A stretch of DNA of 64,000 nucleotides from contig NZ_BMTD01000017.1 of assembly GCF_014649495.1 (NCBI RefSeq), positions 1 through 64,000 of the forward strand. The letters run 5' to 3'. This DNA is from Streptomyces filipinensis (lineage in GTDB: Bacteria; Actinomycetota; Actinomycetes; Streptomycetales; Streptomycetaceae). The first letter of the stretch is position 1. Each line of letters opens with the position of its first letter. Shown piece after piece: positions 24,001 to 33,413 of the stretch. The position numbers and the translations under genes were made by a program. A model generated the notes under the pieces. It saw only the letters and a list, made by a program, of their open reading frames with translations. It made no database searches and was not told the origin of the DNA.

Positions 24001-26146
24001 GGGCGCCGAAGGGGGAGTGGACGACGACCCGCCAGTCACCCAGCTCGTCACGGAAGCGCTCCACGACGATCGTGCGGTCGTCCGGAACGTGCCCGCAGGC
24101 CTCGCGCTGCTCGTCCAGGTACGACAGCACGTTGTCCGCCGCCCAGGCGTCCAGGCCCGCCGTCAGCAGGCGCAGCCGGGCGTCGTCCTTGGGGAGCGAG
24201 CCGACCTCGCGCAGGAACGCGCCCACCGCGCGGCCCAGTTCCAGCGGCCGGCCCAGCTGGTCGCCCTTCCAGAAGGGAAGGCGGCCCGGCACGCCGGGGG
24301 CGGGGGAGACCAGGACCCGGTCACGGGTGATGTCCTCGATGCGCCAGGAGCTCGTGCCCAGCGTGAAGACGTCACCGACCCGGGACTCGTAGACCATCTC
24401 CTCGTCCAGCTCGCCGACCCGGCCGCCGCCCTTCTTCGGGTCGGAGCCGGCGAGGAAGACGCCGAACAGGCCGCGGTCGGGGATCGTGCCGCCGGAGGTG
24501 ACGGCGAGCCGCTGGGCACCCGGGCGGCCGGTGATCTCGCCGGTCACGCGGTCCCACACCACGCGCGGGCGCAGCTCGGCGAACGCGTCGGAGGGGTAAC
24601 GGCCCGCGAGCATGTCGAGGACCGCCGTGAACGCCGACTCGGGCAGCGAAGCGAAGGGCGCCGCACGGCGAGCCACGGCGAGCAGGTCGTCGAACTGCCA
24701 GGTGTCCAGCGCCGTCATCGCGACCAGCTGCTGCGCGAGGACGTCCAGCGGGTTCGCGGGCACCCTCAGGGACTCGATCGAGCCCGAGCGCATCCGCTCG
24801 GTGACCACCGCCGCCTGGACGAGGTCACCGCGGTACTTGGGGAAGACGACACCGGTGGAGACGGCGCCCACCTGGTGCCCCGCGCGCCCGACGCGCTGCA
24901 GCCCGGAGGCGACCGAGGGCGGGGACTCGACCTGCACGACCAGGTCCACGGCGCCCATGTCGATGCCCAGCTCCAGGCTGGACGTGGCGACCACGGCGGG
25001 CAGCCGGCCCGCCTTCAGGTCCTCCTCGACCAGCGCGCGCTGCTCCTTGGAGACCGAGCCGTGGTGCGCGCGGGCGATCACCGGGGGCGCGCCCTGGGCC
25101 GCGCCCGAGCCGCCCATCAGCTGGGCCGGGGAGTGGTGCTCGTCCAGGGTCTCGCCCGTCGCCCGCTCGTAGGCGATCTCGTTCAGCCGGTTGCACAGCC
25201 GCTCGGCGAGGCGCCGGGAGTTGGCGAACACGATCGTGGAGCGGTGGGACTGGACGAGGTCGGCGATCCGCTCCTCCACATGCGGCCAGATCGAAGGCCG
25301 CTCCGCGCCCTCGGCCGCGTCGGCCGCCGGGGCGCCGCCCAGCTCGCCCATGTCCTCGACCGGGACGACCACGGACAGGTCGAACTCCTTGCCGGACTCC
25401 GGCTGGACGATCTCCACCTTGCGGCGTGGCGAGAGATACCGGGCCACCTCGTCCACCGGGCGGACGGTCGCCGACAGGCCGATCCGGCGGGCCGGCCGCG
25501 GCAGGAGCTCGTCGAGCCGCTCCAGGGAGAGCGCGAGATGCGCGCCGCGCTTGGTGCCCGCGACCGCGTGCACCTCGTCGAGGATCACCGTCTCCACGCC
25601 CGTGAGCGCTTCGCGCGTGGCCGAGGTCAGCATCAGGAACAGCGACTCGGGGGTGGTGATCAGGATGTCCGGCGGACGGGTGGACAGGGCGCGCCGTTCG
25701 GCCGCCGGGGTGTCGCCGGAGCGGATACCGACCCTGACCTCGGGTTCGGGCAGGCCCAGCCGCACGGACTCCTGCCGAATGCCGGTGAGCGGGCTGCGCA
25801 GGTTCCGTTCGACGTCGACCGCGAGGGCCTTCAGCGGGGACACGTAGAGAACCCGACAGCGCTTCTTCGGATCGGCCGGGGGCGGGGCCGAGGCCAGCTG
25901 GTCCAGGGCGGCGAGGAACGCGGCCAGGGTCTTGCCCGAGCCGGTCGGGGCCACCACCAGCACGTCCGAACCCGCGCCGATGGCCTGCCACGCGCCGGCC
26001 TGGGCCGCGGTGGGCGCGGAGAACGCCCCCGTGAACCAGCCGCGGGTCGCGGGGGAGAAGCCGTCGAGGGCTCGGTGTGCGGAGCTGACCATGCGTCCAT
26101 CCTGCACCCGGCCACTGACAATCGCGTTGAGCTGGGCAAACGTCAT
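21089..26146 (-). CDS. lhr: Lhr family DNA helicase
   Basis: A large superfamily 2 3'-5' DNA helicase of 1685 residues linked to mitomycin-type damage repair in mycobacteria. The Lhr core has the Q region, Walker A APTGSGKT (residues 66-73), the DEVH box (ILDEVHAVAGTKRGAHLALS), SATVRP, and helicase C motifs (TSSLELGIDMGAVD, QRVGRAGHQ). Winged-helix and Lhr-specific domains follow, then the long C-terminal extension seen in bacterial Lhr. A stretch of about 130 residues at roughly 1420-1550, very rich in Gly, Pro, Asp and Ser (FDGSGADGG, GYGGPRGGGAGAYG), interrupts the C-terminal domain and makes the protein longer than the about 1500 residues of mycobacterial Lhr. It is divergent from the AraC gene with only 53 bp between starts. 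Confidence 0.93.
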   Translation of the reverse strand: MTFAQLNAIVSGRVQDGRMVSSAHRALDGFSPATRGWFTGAFSAPTAAQAGAWQAIGAGSDVLVVAPTGSGKTLAAFLAALDQLASAPPPADPKKRCRVLYVSPLKALAVDVERNLRSPLTGIRQESVRLGLPEPEVRVGIRSGDTPAAERRALSTRPPDILITTPESLFLMLTSATREALTGVETVILDEVHAVAGTKRGAHLALSLERLDELLPRPARRIGLSATVRPVDEVARYLSPRRKVEIVQPESGKEFDLSVVVPVEDMGELGGAPAADAAEGAERPSIWPHVEERIADLVQSHRSTIVFANSRRLAERLCNRLNEIAYERATGETLDEHHSPAQLMGGSGAAQGAPPVIARAHHGSVSKEQRALVEEDLKAGRLPAVVATSSLELGIDMGAVDLVVQVESPPSVASGLQRVGRAGHQVGAVSTGVVFPKYRGDLVQAAVVTERMRSGSIESLRVPANPLDVLAQQLVAMTALDTWQFDDLLAVARRAAPFASLPESAFTAVLDMLAGRYPSDAFAELRPRVVWDRVTGEITGRPGAQRLAVTSGGTIPDRGLFGVFLAGSDPKKGGGRVGELDEEMVYESRVGDVFTLGTSSWRIEDITRDRVLVSPAPGVPGRLPFWKGDQLGRPLELGRAVGAFLREVGSLPKDDARLRLLTAGLDAWAADNVLSYLDEQREACGHVPDDRTIVVERFRDELGDWRVVVHSPFGAQVHAPWALALGARLAERYGMDAQVMHADDGIVLRLPDADLMGLDLLDQAPTKAGTEYDSEQAPVGAADVAFDKGEVDQTVTDQVGGSALFASRFRECAARALLLPRRNPGKRTPLWQQRQRAAQLLQVASEFGSFPIVLEAVRECLQDVFDVPGLVELMGDIESRRVRLVEVTTPEPSPFARSLLFGYVAQFLYEGDSPLAERRAAALSLDSRLLAELLGQAELRELLDAEVLTELERELQWLTEDRRVKDVEGVADVLRLLGPLTDVELVARGADPQWARELAGARRAIKVRIAGADHWAAVEDAGRLRDALGTALPVGVPEAFTEPVKDPLGDLLARYARTHGPFTSATAAARFGLGVAVTEGALQRLAANGRVVQGEFHPAGIGQEWCDATVLRRLRRRSLAALRHELEPVPPAALAQFLPQWQHIGKGHAVRGIDGLVRVVEQLQGASVPASALEKLVLPSRVANYTPAMLDELTAAGEVVWAGAGALPGKDGWVSLYLADAAPLLLPAPHPLELTALHQSVLDALSGGYGLFFRQIADQVRATTHPDATDPQLADVLWDLAWSGRLTNDTLAPMRSLLGSGRTAGSTAHRARRSVPRGRYGSLTAAARTASRTGPPTVAGRWSLLPAAEPDATVRAHALARTLLDRHGVVTRGAVAAEGIEGGFSAVYRVLSAFEESGQARRGYVVEGLGAAQFAMDGAVDRLRAVSNARDRGESLSAPARQDGFAAPGRPGGFPDAPFADGFGTTGGAPHDHALPGPFDGSGADGGFAHPGLDGDFTWPPADPPPGPGDYVSPRDLADPFASPGYGGPRGGGAGAYGSPAGRGYGNGRTSSSAPDSRAVVLAAADPANAYGAALSWPEPPTGAGHKPGRKAGSLVVLVEGELTLYMERGGKTLLAWPAGPDTAAPDDLRLRTAAEALAAAARAGSLGTVTVERINGAQALTSSIGALLEAAGFVATPRGLRLRA

Positions 26147-26199
26147 GGGGCAAGGCGACGGCGCGGCCGTGCGCGGGCCGTCGGGCGGACAATGGGCGT

Positions 26200-27126
26200 A
26201 TGGCGGGTGGTGCTCGGCGCAGCGACGGACGGACCGGTGCGGAGGCGGGTGGGGACCGGCCGGTGGAGCGTGCGCGGCACTGGCGGTACGACGACCTGCC
26301 GGGCGTGGACCTGCTGCGGGCCCGGTACATCCGCAAGACCTTCGTCCGCCACACCCACGAGCACTTCGTGATCGCGGCCATAGCCGACGGTGTCGAGGTC
26401 TTCCACCATCGCGGTTCCGACGTGTCCGCGGGCGCGGGAGCCCTCGCGCTGGTCAATCCGGACACCCCGCACACCGGCCGCGCCGGCGTCCCCGACGGCT
26501 GGCGGTACGGCGCGGTCTACCCCTCGCCCGAGGTGGTCGCCGCGATCGCGGCCGAGACCACCGGCATCCGCGGGACACCGGGTTTCCTCAGTCCCGTCCT
26601 CGACGACCCGTACACCGTCCGCCTGGTCCACCAGGTGCTCCGGGCGGCGGACGAGGGCAACGCGCTGGCCGCCGACACGCTGCTGCGGGTCGCGGTGACC
26701 AGGCTGCTGCGGCTGAACGGCGGCCCGCTGCCGGAGCGGCCGGTCCGCACGGCCGGGGCCGGCATCGCGCTGCGCGCGCGTGAGGTGCTGCACGAGCGGA
26801 TGGCCGAGCCGCCGACCCTGGAACGGCTGGCCACCGACCTCGGCACCAGCCCGTTCGCACTGCTGCGGGCCTTCCGCGACCGCTACGGCATGCCGCCGCA
26901 CGCGTGGCTGACCGACGCCCGCGTTCGCCGCGCGCGCCTCCTGCTGGACGCGGGGACGGCCCCCGCCGAGGCGGCGGTCGCCGTCGGCTTCACCGACCAG
27001 CCCCACCTCAACCGGCACTTCACCCGGATCGTCGGCGTGCCACCGGGGGCCTACCAGCGCGAGCGCAGGAGCGCAGGCGAGCCGGGGCCGGTGCGCGGGC
27101 GCAAGAACGTACAAGACCGGGGTTGA
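26200..27126 (+). CDS. AraC family transcriptional regulator
   Basis: A 308-residue regulator with an N-terminal cupin-type ligand-binding domain (about 35-180; VRHTHEHFVIAAIADGVEVF, NPDTPHTG) and a C-terminal AraC double HTH (about 190-290; ERLATDLGTSPFALLRAFRD and VAVGFTDQPHLNRHFTRIVG). It stands 23 bp upstream of azlCD in the same direction, so it most likely controls this exporter, possibly in response to an amino acid or related ligand. The ATG at 26200 has no clear SD; ACAATG sits just before it. The tail after residue 290 is basic and probably disordered. Confidence 0.87.
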   Translation: MAGGARRSDGRTGAEAGGDRPVERARHWRYDDLPGVDLLRARYIRKTFVRHTHEHFVIAAIADGVEVFHHRGSDVSAGAGALALVNPDTPHTGRAGVPDGWRYGAVYPSPEVVAAIAAETTGIRGTPGFLSPVLDDPYTVRLVHQVLRAADEGNALAADTLLRVAVTRLLRLNGGPLPERPVRTAGAGIALRAREVLHERMAEPPTLERLATDLGTSPFALLRAFRDRYGMPPHAWLTDARVRRARLLLDAGTAPAEAAVAVGFTDQPHLNRHFTRIVGVPPGAYQRERRSAGEPGPVRGRKNVQDRG

Positions 27127-27149
27127 GGGGCGCCCGTACCGTTCCTGGC

Positions 27150-27938
27150 GTGGCACAGCAGACAGCACGCGCGGACACGACCGCCGACGACACGGACAAG
27201 CCCGACCGGGCCGTCGTACGGGACGCCCTGGGAGTCGGCGTCGCCGTGGGCCTGTCCGGATTCGCCTTCGGGGTGACCTCGGCCGGCAGCGGGCTCGGGC
27301 TGCTCCAGACGTGCGTGCTCAGCCTCCTGGTCTTCACCGGCGCCTCCCAGTTCGCCCTGGTCGGAGCGCTCGCCGCCGGAGGCAGCCCGTTCACCGCGGC
27401 TGCCGGTGCCTTCTTCCTGGGCGTCCGCAACGCCTTCTACGGGCTGCGGCTGTCGCACCTGCTCGCCCTCCCGCGCGCGGTACGGCCCCTCGCCGCCCAG
27501 TGGGTGATCGACGAGACCACGGCGGTCACCCTGGCCCAGCCGACCCGGCGCGCCCGGCGGATCGGTTTCACCGTCACCGGGCTCACGCTGTACGTGCTCT
27601 GGAACCTCACCACGCTGCTCGGTGCGCTCGGTGCCAAGGCCATCGGCGACACGCGCGCGTGGGGACTGGACGCGGCCGGGCCCGCCGTGTTCCTCGCTCT
27701 GCTCGCGCCCATGCTGAGGACGGCCACCGAGCGTGCGGTGGCGGGTCTCGCGGTCCTGCTGGGCCTCGGCCTGCTGCCCGTCCTGCCGGCCGGTGCCCCG
27801 GTCCTGGTGGCGGCCCTGGCGGCGCCGATCGCGCTGGTCACCGAGGGCCCCCGGGTGGGGCGAGGCCGACGCGCCGCAGGGGCCGCGGAGGGGACCCGCG
27901 GGGCGGATGGACCGACAAAGCCGAAGGAGGACCGGTGA
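27150..27938 (+). CDS. azlC: AzlC family branched-chain amino acid exporter, large subunit
   Basis: A 262-residue membrane protein with about six to seven helices. Family signatures are DALGVGVAVGLSGFAFGVTS, GASQFALVGALAAGGSP and FFLGVRNAFYGLRLSHL, followed by DETTAVTL. With AzlD it exports branched-chain amino acids or analogues such as azaleucine. The GTG at 27150 is chosen because TACCGT lies 7 nt upstream, the leaderless pattern seen for other genes in the window. The hydrophilic N-terminus (about 20 residues) and Arg/Gly-rich C-terminus are cytosolic-looking. It overlaps azlD by 4 bp (GTGA). Confidence 0.9.
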   Translation: MAQQTARADTTADDTDKPDRAVVRDALGVGVAVGLSGFAFGVTSAGSGLGLLQTCVLSLLVFTGASQFALVGALAAGGSPFTAAAGAFFLGVRNAFYGLRLSHLLALPRAVRPLAAQWVIDETTAVTLAQPTRRARRIGFTVTGLTLYVLWNLTTLLGALGAKAIGDTRAWGLDAAGPAVFLALLAPMLRTATERAVAGLAVLLGLGLLPVLPAGAPVLVAALAAPIALVTEGPRVGRGRRAAGAAEGTRGADGPTKPKEDR

Positions 27939-28243
27939 ACACCTGGATCGCGATCGGCCTGACCGCCGTCGGCTGCTACGCCGTCAAGCTCGCCGGGCTG
28001 CTGGTGCCCGCGGGCGCCATGGAGCGGCCGTTCGTCCGGCGGCTCGCCGCCCTGCTGCCCGTCGCCCTGCTCGCGGCGCTCACGGCCCAGCAGACCTTCG
28101 CCGACGGGCACGCGCTCGTGCTGGACGCACGGGTCGCCGGACTCGGCGCGGCCGCCGTGGCGCTGCTGCTGCGCGCGCCGTTCCTGCTGGTCGTGGCGGC
28201 TGCCGTGGTGGTGACGGCGGGCGTACGGGCCATGGGAGGGTGA
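27935..28243 (+). CDS. azlD: AzlD family branched-chain amino acid exporter, small subunit
   Basis: A 102-residue hydrophobic protein with four predicted helices, the usual size for AzlD. It begins VNTWIAIGLTAVGCYAVKLAGLL and has PFVRRLAALLPVALLAALT. It is translated from a GTG that overlaps the azlC stop, with GGAGG 7 nt upstream, so the two subunits are coupled. AzlD is required with AzlC for export. Confidence 0.9.
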   Translation: MNTWIAIGLTAVGCYAVKLAGLLVPAGAMERPFVRRLAALLPVALLAALTAQQTFADGHALVLDARVAGLGAAAVALLLRAPFLLVVAAAVVVTAGVRAMGG

Positions 28244-28317
28244 CGGGTGGGACCGGCACCGCACAGGGGCTCCGCTCTTGCGGTCGGCCACGCGCGTGAG
28301 GTGACCCGGTTCCGCGG

Positions 28318-28347
28318 CCCCGCGGGACGCGGCCGGCCGCCGCGGGG
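28318..28347. terminator. Candidate bidirectional terminator
   Basis: CCCCGCGG and CCGCGGGG form an 8-bp stem around a loop that contains the self-complementary GGCCGGCC. It sits between the convergent azlD and the toroid-fold gene. No T-tract is present, so the assignment is tentative. Confidence 0.4.
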
Positions 28348-28354
28348 CATCGGC

Positions 28355-29299
28355 TCAGCCCACGAAACGGCCGTATGCCCGCAGGGTGCGCAGCGCCTCG
28401 ATGGTGACCATGGCGCGTGCCTCCAGTGCGGGGGCAGGGGCCCACTGGCGCCATCGGACCGGCCAGCCGCCGTCGTCCTGCTGCTCCGCGGCCAGGTGGT
28501 CCAGGGACCGGGCCATCTCGTCGTCCGTGAACCACGCGCGCGCGAGTGACTCCGGACTCCTGGCGAAGTCGTGCGGGAAGTGGTGCTCGCCGGGGGCGTA
28601 GCCGGACGGGACCGGATACGCGCCCGGCCGGTCCGGGTCGAGCACCGCGAGCCGTTGTTCGCGCACCATGCGGCCGAGCCGGTCCGCGGCGGCCTGCGCG
28701 CGCGAGCGGTCGGGAGCGGCGTCCAGGAACACCACGGCGGCCTCCACCTCGTACGGGTGGGACTTCTCCAGGGACTCCACCGCCTGCCAGCAGAAGTCGG
28801 TGGCCCGGAACAGCCAGGCGTGCCACACCTCGTTGCGGTGCAGCAGCCCGACCACCGGTCCGGTGGCGAGCAACTCGCTGGGAGGATCGTCGACGACCGG
28901 GACGAACGGTGCCGTGGGATACCCGCGCTGGCTGGGGCGGATCGCCGGCAGGGCACCGTCGGCGCTGGAGACCGAGGTCAGGTAGCGGCACACGCGCTCG
29001 ACCCGCTGCCCGCCGCAGCGCCCGATGGCGTCCAGGACGCGCAGCGCGTGCGCGGTGTGCAGAGGCTGGCTCACCGGGCCGCGCAGATCCGGCTCCAGCG
29101 CGTGCCCGTATCCGCCGTCCTCGTTGCGGTAGGCGTCCAGCGCCGCTTCCACCGCGTCCGGGGTGCCGTGCAGGAAGTGGTGCGCGAACAGGCGCTGCTC
29201 CAGCACGCGCGCGGTGAGCCACACGAACTGCTCGGCGCGGAAGAGCGGGGAGCGCGCCGGGGGCGTGGAGGGGAGTGGGGAAGCTCCGGTTTCGGCCAT
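28355..29299 (-). CDS. Alpha/alpha-toroid (prenyltransferase/squalene-cyclase-like) protein
   Basis: A 314-residue protein with repeats typical of alpha/alpha toroids: AYRNEDGGYGHALEPDLRG near residue 55 and AAEQQDDGGWPVRW near 280 resemble QW motifs of terpene cyclases and prenyltransferase beta subunits. The DxDD catalytic motif of class II cyclases is not present, and no zinc-ligand set of protein prenyltransferases is evident. It is probably a non-cyclase member of the fold with unknown substrate. No signal peptide or membrane helix is seen. It is convergent with azlD and divergent from the DUF3046 gene (80 bp). Confidence 0.7.
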   Translation of the reverse strand: MAETGASPLPSTPPARSPLFRAEQFVWLTARVLEQRLFAHHFLHGTPDAVEAALDAYRNEDGGYGHALEPDLRGPVSQPLHTAHALRVLDAIGRCGGQRVERVCRYLTSVSSADGALPAIRPSQRGYPTAPFVPVVDDPPSELLATGPVVGLLHRNEVWHAWLFRATDFCWQAVESLEKSHPYEVEAAVVFLDAAPDRSRAQAAADRLGRMVREQRLAVLDPDRPGAYPVPSGYAPGEHHFPHDFARSPESLARAWFTDDEMARSLDHLAAEQQDDGGWPVRWRQWAPAPALEARAMVTIEALRTLRAYGRFVG

Positions 29300-29379
29300 G
29301 CGTCAGACCGTAGGGCGGAAAGCGGTCTCGGCAAGCGCTCCCGGCCGGGGCCCACCCCCAGGGGCGGGATACTGGAGTC

Positions 29380-29574
29380 ATGCGGTTGACGGTCTTCTGG
29401 CAGCGGATGGCGGAACACTTCGGTCCGGGGTACGCCGACACCTTCGCGCGCGATCACGTCATGTCGGAGCTCGGCGGGCGCACGGTGAAGGAGGCGCTGG
29501 CCGCCGGCTGGGACGCGAAGGACGTGTGGCGCGTGGTCTGCACGGTCATGCAGGTACCGGGCGAGCGGCGCTGA
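29380..29574 (+). CDS. DUF3046 protein
   Basis: A 64-residue actinobacterial small protein. The sequence MRLTVFWQRMAEHFGPGYAD and the later HVMSELGGRTVKEAL with GWDAKDVWRVVC match the DUF3046 family, which is commonly found near recA. It has no membrane helix and its function is unknown. GATACT lies 6 nt before the ATG and a GGAG is also 3-6 nt upstream, so it could be leaderless or use a very close SD. Confidence 0.85.
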   Translation: MRLTVFWQRMAEHFGPGYADTFARDHVMSELGGRTVKEALAAGWDAKDVWRVVCTVMQVPGERR

Positions 29575-29701
29575 CGCCCCGACCGGAGCGCTGCCCGAAA
29601 CGCCCTGGATCGTCCGTGAAGCTCGGGGCCCTACGGCACCGATCGGTCACGAAGACCGCAGGTGGGCGCAGGTTGTCGGTGGCGTGGGCGAGACTTGGCG
29701 C

Positions 29702-30946
29702 GTGGCACCCACTGACGAGACCAACGAGCCGCTGCCCCGGCAGGCGGCACCGACCGGTACGACACCGCCGGACCGGCCCCCGGCCCCCGGCGCCGTCGCT
29801 GCGGCCGGCCGCATGCCGCGCTGGCTGCCGCGCGCGATGGTGCTCGCGCTCGCGCTGATCGCCGCGTTCCAGCTCGGCAGCTGGGCCTTCCACCAGCTGA
29901 CCGGGCTGTTGATCAACATGTTGATCGCGTTCTTCCTGGCCCTCGCGATAGAGCCCGCGGTGAGCCGGATGGCCTCCCGCGGCATACGCCGGGGGCTCGC
30001 GACCTCCCTGGTCTTCCTCGGGTTGACGATCGTCGCCGCCGGGTTCGTCACATTGCTCGGCTCCATGCTGGCCGGCCAGATCATCAAGATGGTCGAGGGC
30101 TTCCCGGCCTACCTTGACTCGCTCATCAACTGGATCAATGAGACCTTCCACACGGAGCTGCGGCGTGTGGACGTCCAGGAAGGCCTGCTGCACTCCGACT
30201 GGCTGCGCAAGTACGCGCAGAACAGCGCCGCCGGGGTCCTCGACGTCTCCGCGCAGGTGCTCGGCGGGCTGTTCCAGTTGCTGACGGTGGGGCTGTTCTC
30301 GTTCTACTTCGCCGCCGACGGTCCCCGGCTGCGCCGCGCGCTGTGCTCCGTGCTGCCGCCCGCCCGCCAGGCCGAGGTACTGCGCGCCTGGGAGATCGCC
30401 GTCGACAAGACGGGTGGCTACCTCTATTCACGCGGCCTGATGGCGCTCATCTCCGGCATCGCCCACTACATCCTGCTCCAGGCCCTGGGCGTGCCGTACG
30501 CGCCCGTGCTCGGTGTCTGGGTGGGCCTGGTCTCGCAGTTCATCCCCACCATCGGCACCTACCTCGCGGGGGCGCTGCCGATGCTGATCGCGTTCACCGT
30601 CGCGCCCTGGTACGCGGTGTGGGTGCTGGTCTTCGTCGTGGTCTACCAGCAGTTCGAGAACTACATGCTCCAGCCCAAACTGACGGCCAAGACGGTCGAC
30701 ATCCACCCGGCGGTCGCCTTCGGCTCCGTCATCGCGGGCACCGCGCTGCTGGGCGCCGTCGGTGCGCTGATCGCCATCCCGGCGGTGGCCACCCTCCAGG
30801 CGTTCCTCGGGGCGTACGTGAAGCGGTACGCCGTCACGGACGACCCCAGGGTGTACGGACACCGCAGCCGGGGGTCGGGCGGCCCCGGGATGATGGCGCG
30901 GATACGCCGGCTGCGGGCCGCTCAGCCCGAGACGGAGGAGTCGTAG
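29702..30946 (+). CDS. AI-2E family transporter (TqsA/PerM type)
   Basis: A 414-residue membrane protein with about eight helices. Family features are the paired N-terminal helices (about 40-110), a hydrophilic amphipathic segment (about 120-190), and the conserved PxxGVWVGLVSQFIPTIGTYLAGALPMLIA and VYQQFENYMLQPKL regions. Members are often called autoinducer-2 exporters, but many instead act in Na+/H+ exchange or pH/osmotic tolerance, so substrate is open. The GTG at 29702 is preferred because GAGACT ends 6 nt upstream, the same arrangement as miaA; a GTG at 29684 is an alternative. The tail is Arg-rich and cytosolic. Confidence 0.82.
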   Translation: MAPTDETNEPLPRQAAPTGTTPPDRPPAPGAVAAAGRMPRWLPRAMVLALALIAAFQLGSWAFHQLTGLLINMLIAFFLALAIEPAVSRMASRGIRRGLATSLVFLGLTIVAAGFVTLLGSMLAGQIIKMVEGFPAYLDSLINWINETFHTELRRVDVQEGLLHSDWLRKYAQNSAAGVLDVSAQVLGGLFQLLTVGLFSFYFAADGPRLRRALCSVLPPARQAEVLRAWEIAVDKTGGYLYSRGLMALISGIAHYILLQALGVPYAPVLGVWVGLVSQFIPTIGTYLAGALPMLIAFTVAPWYAVWVLVFVVVYQQFENYMLQPKLTAKTVDIHPAVAFGSVIAGTALLGAVGALIAIPAVATLQAFLGAYVKRYAVTDDPRVYGHRSRGSGGPGMMARIRRLRAAQPETEES

Positions 30947-30989
30947 GGCGGGCGCGCCGCTCCCGTCTTCCGTACGGTCGGTCCTGTCT

Positions 30990-31733
30990 TCAGTACGTCA
31001 GCACCGCCCACACTCCCGCTCCGGCGACCGCGGCCGCGTAACAGCCGGCCGCCGTGGCCACGATCCGCCGGCGGGTCCGCTCGCTCCGGGGCGAGCGGGA
31101 CAGCAGCCAGGCCAGCGCGGGCAGGACGAGCACGGCGTGCAGGCTCACGCCGTGCAGGGGCTTGAGCGGGGCGGTCGAGTGGTAGGCGGCCTCCTGGTGG
31201 CCGGTCCTGGTCAGGACGACCCCGCGCGCGATCATCGCCGCCCCGGAAGCCAGCGCCACCAGCAGGAGCACGAACCCGGAGCGGACCGCGAGCGGCATGC
31301 CGGCGGGGCCTGCCGGCCGGCGCCGGAAGGACGCGACGGCGAAGACCGTGAGCAGGGCGACGAGCACGCCGCCGCCCACCGCGAGCGTCATGGACACCGC
31401 GGTGTCGAAGCGGGTCTCCATGTCCAGGTGCGAGGGCACCCGGCGCCACGCCTGGAGGGTGATCCCGCCGACCTCCACCACGCAGTCGGCGGAGAGGGCG
31501 AGCAAAAGGGCCGAGCGCAGCCGCGGGCCGACACGCAGGTACGACGTGACCCAGGTGATCGCGATCAGCGTCAGCCCGAAGGAGAGCCCGAAGGTGACGG
31601 GCTTGCGCCAGGAGACGGGGCCGTCCCACGGGCCGCCGTCGACCGCGAACACCACCAGATGCACGAGACCGGACAGGACGAGGAGCAGCCCCGTCGCGTG
31701 ACAGAGCCGGTCGACGGCGCGGGGATTCTTCAT
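30990..31733 (-). CDS. Seven-helix membrane protein of unknown function
   Basis: A 247-residue hydrophobic protein with about six to seven membrane helices (for example LLLVLSGLVHLVVFAV, PVTFGLSFGLTLIAITW and ALLLALSADCVVEVG). I see no catalytic motif and recognise no named family. The ATG at 31733 begins the conserved-looking part (MKNPRAVDRL); the open frame continues upstream to 31922 but that stretch is polar and Arg-rich and is probably not translated. It is convergent with the AI-2E gene (43 bp between stops). Confidence 0.65.
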   Translation of the reverse strand: MKNPRAVDRLCHATGLLLVLSGLVHLVVFAVDGGPWDGPVSWRKPVTFGLSFGLTLIAITWVTSYLRVGPRLRSALLLALSADCVVEVGGITLQAWRRVPSHLDMETRFDTAVSMTLAVGGGVLVALLTVFAVASFRRRPAGPAGMPLAVRSGFVLLLVALASGAAMIARGVVLTRTGHQEAAYHSTAPLKPLHGVSLHAVLVLPALAWLLSRSPRSERTRRRIVATAAGCYAAAVAGAGVWAVLTY

Positions 31734-32091
31734 GGGCCAAAGGCTCCCGGGAGCGGCCCGCGCGGTCGTCGTCCGGCCGAAGGCACCCGCCGTACACCAC
31801 CGGGAGTAGCGGTGCCCGAGGCCGGTGTCCTGCGTCGGTGAAGTGCGAGCGGTGTCGGCGAAGTCTGAGTGGCGCCGGTCACGGGGGCGTTTTCGGCGGC
31901 GCCCGGACCTTGGGATGCCCACATCACCCAGTCGGTGCTTCAGACCGGGTCCGCACGGGACTACGGCTACGGGAAGACCGGCGACGCGACGCCCCTCCCG
32001 CGTCCCACCCGTCCTGACCTGGAAAGCCGGACCGGACGGCGCGGGGCGCCTGAGCGCAGCGGCTCAGGCGTCCCGGCAGGTGTGGTGGCGC
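31734..32091. other. Intergenic region upstream of the recA promoter
   Basis: About 360 bp without a supported gene. The only clear structure is a perfect 9-bp hairpin, CGCCTGAGC-N6-GCTCAGGCG at 32047-32070, just before the recA -35; it could act as a transcription barrier. The minus-strand membrane protein promoter should also be here but I could not pick it out. Confidence 0.4.
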
Positions 32092-32121
32092 TTGACACGA
32101 AAATCGAACATCCATTCTCAT
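32092..32121 (+). promoter_or_regulatory. recA promoter with SOS-type box
   Basis: TTGACA at 32092-32097 and TCTCAT at 32116-32121 with an 18-bp spacer. Between them is GAACATCCATTC (32106-32117), one base from the actinobacterial SOS box GAAC-N4-GTTC, so LexA binding would block polymerase. The leader to the ATG is about 155 nt. Confidence 0.8.
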
Positions 32122-32282
32122 GGAGGCTCAGGCGAGGCTTCGGGTGGTCGATTTCGTCCCGTTTTGCTGGAGGAAGTCCCTCGGTTATCCACAGGCTGGG
32201 CCTGCGTCGGGGCGCATTGTCAGTGGCAGGCGTTAGCGTCTTTGACGTGAAGCGATCGACTCAAGCAAACCGGGTGGAACCC

Positions 32283-33410
<1,128 letters not shown>

Positions 33411-33413
33411 CCC

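Noticed and set aside
21677..26371. 1564-codon plus-strand frame opposite lhr
   Set aside because: Antisense shadow with no domain, while lhr has complete helicase motifs.
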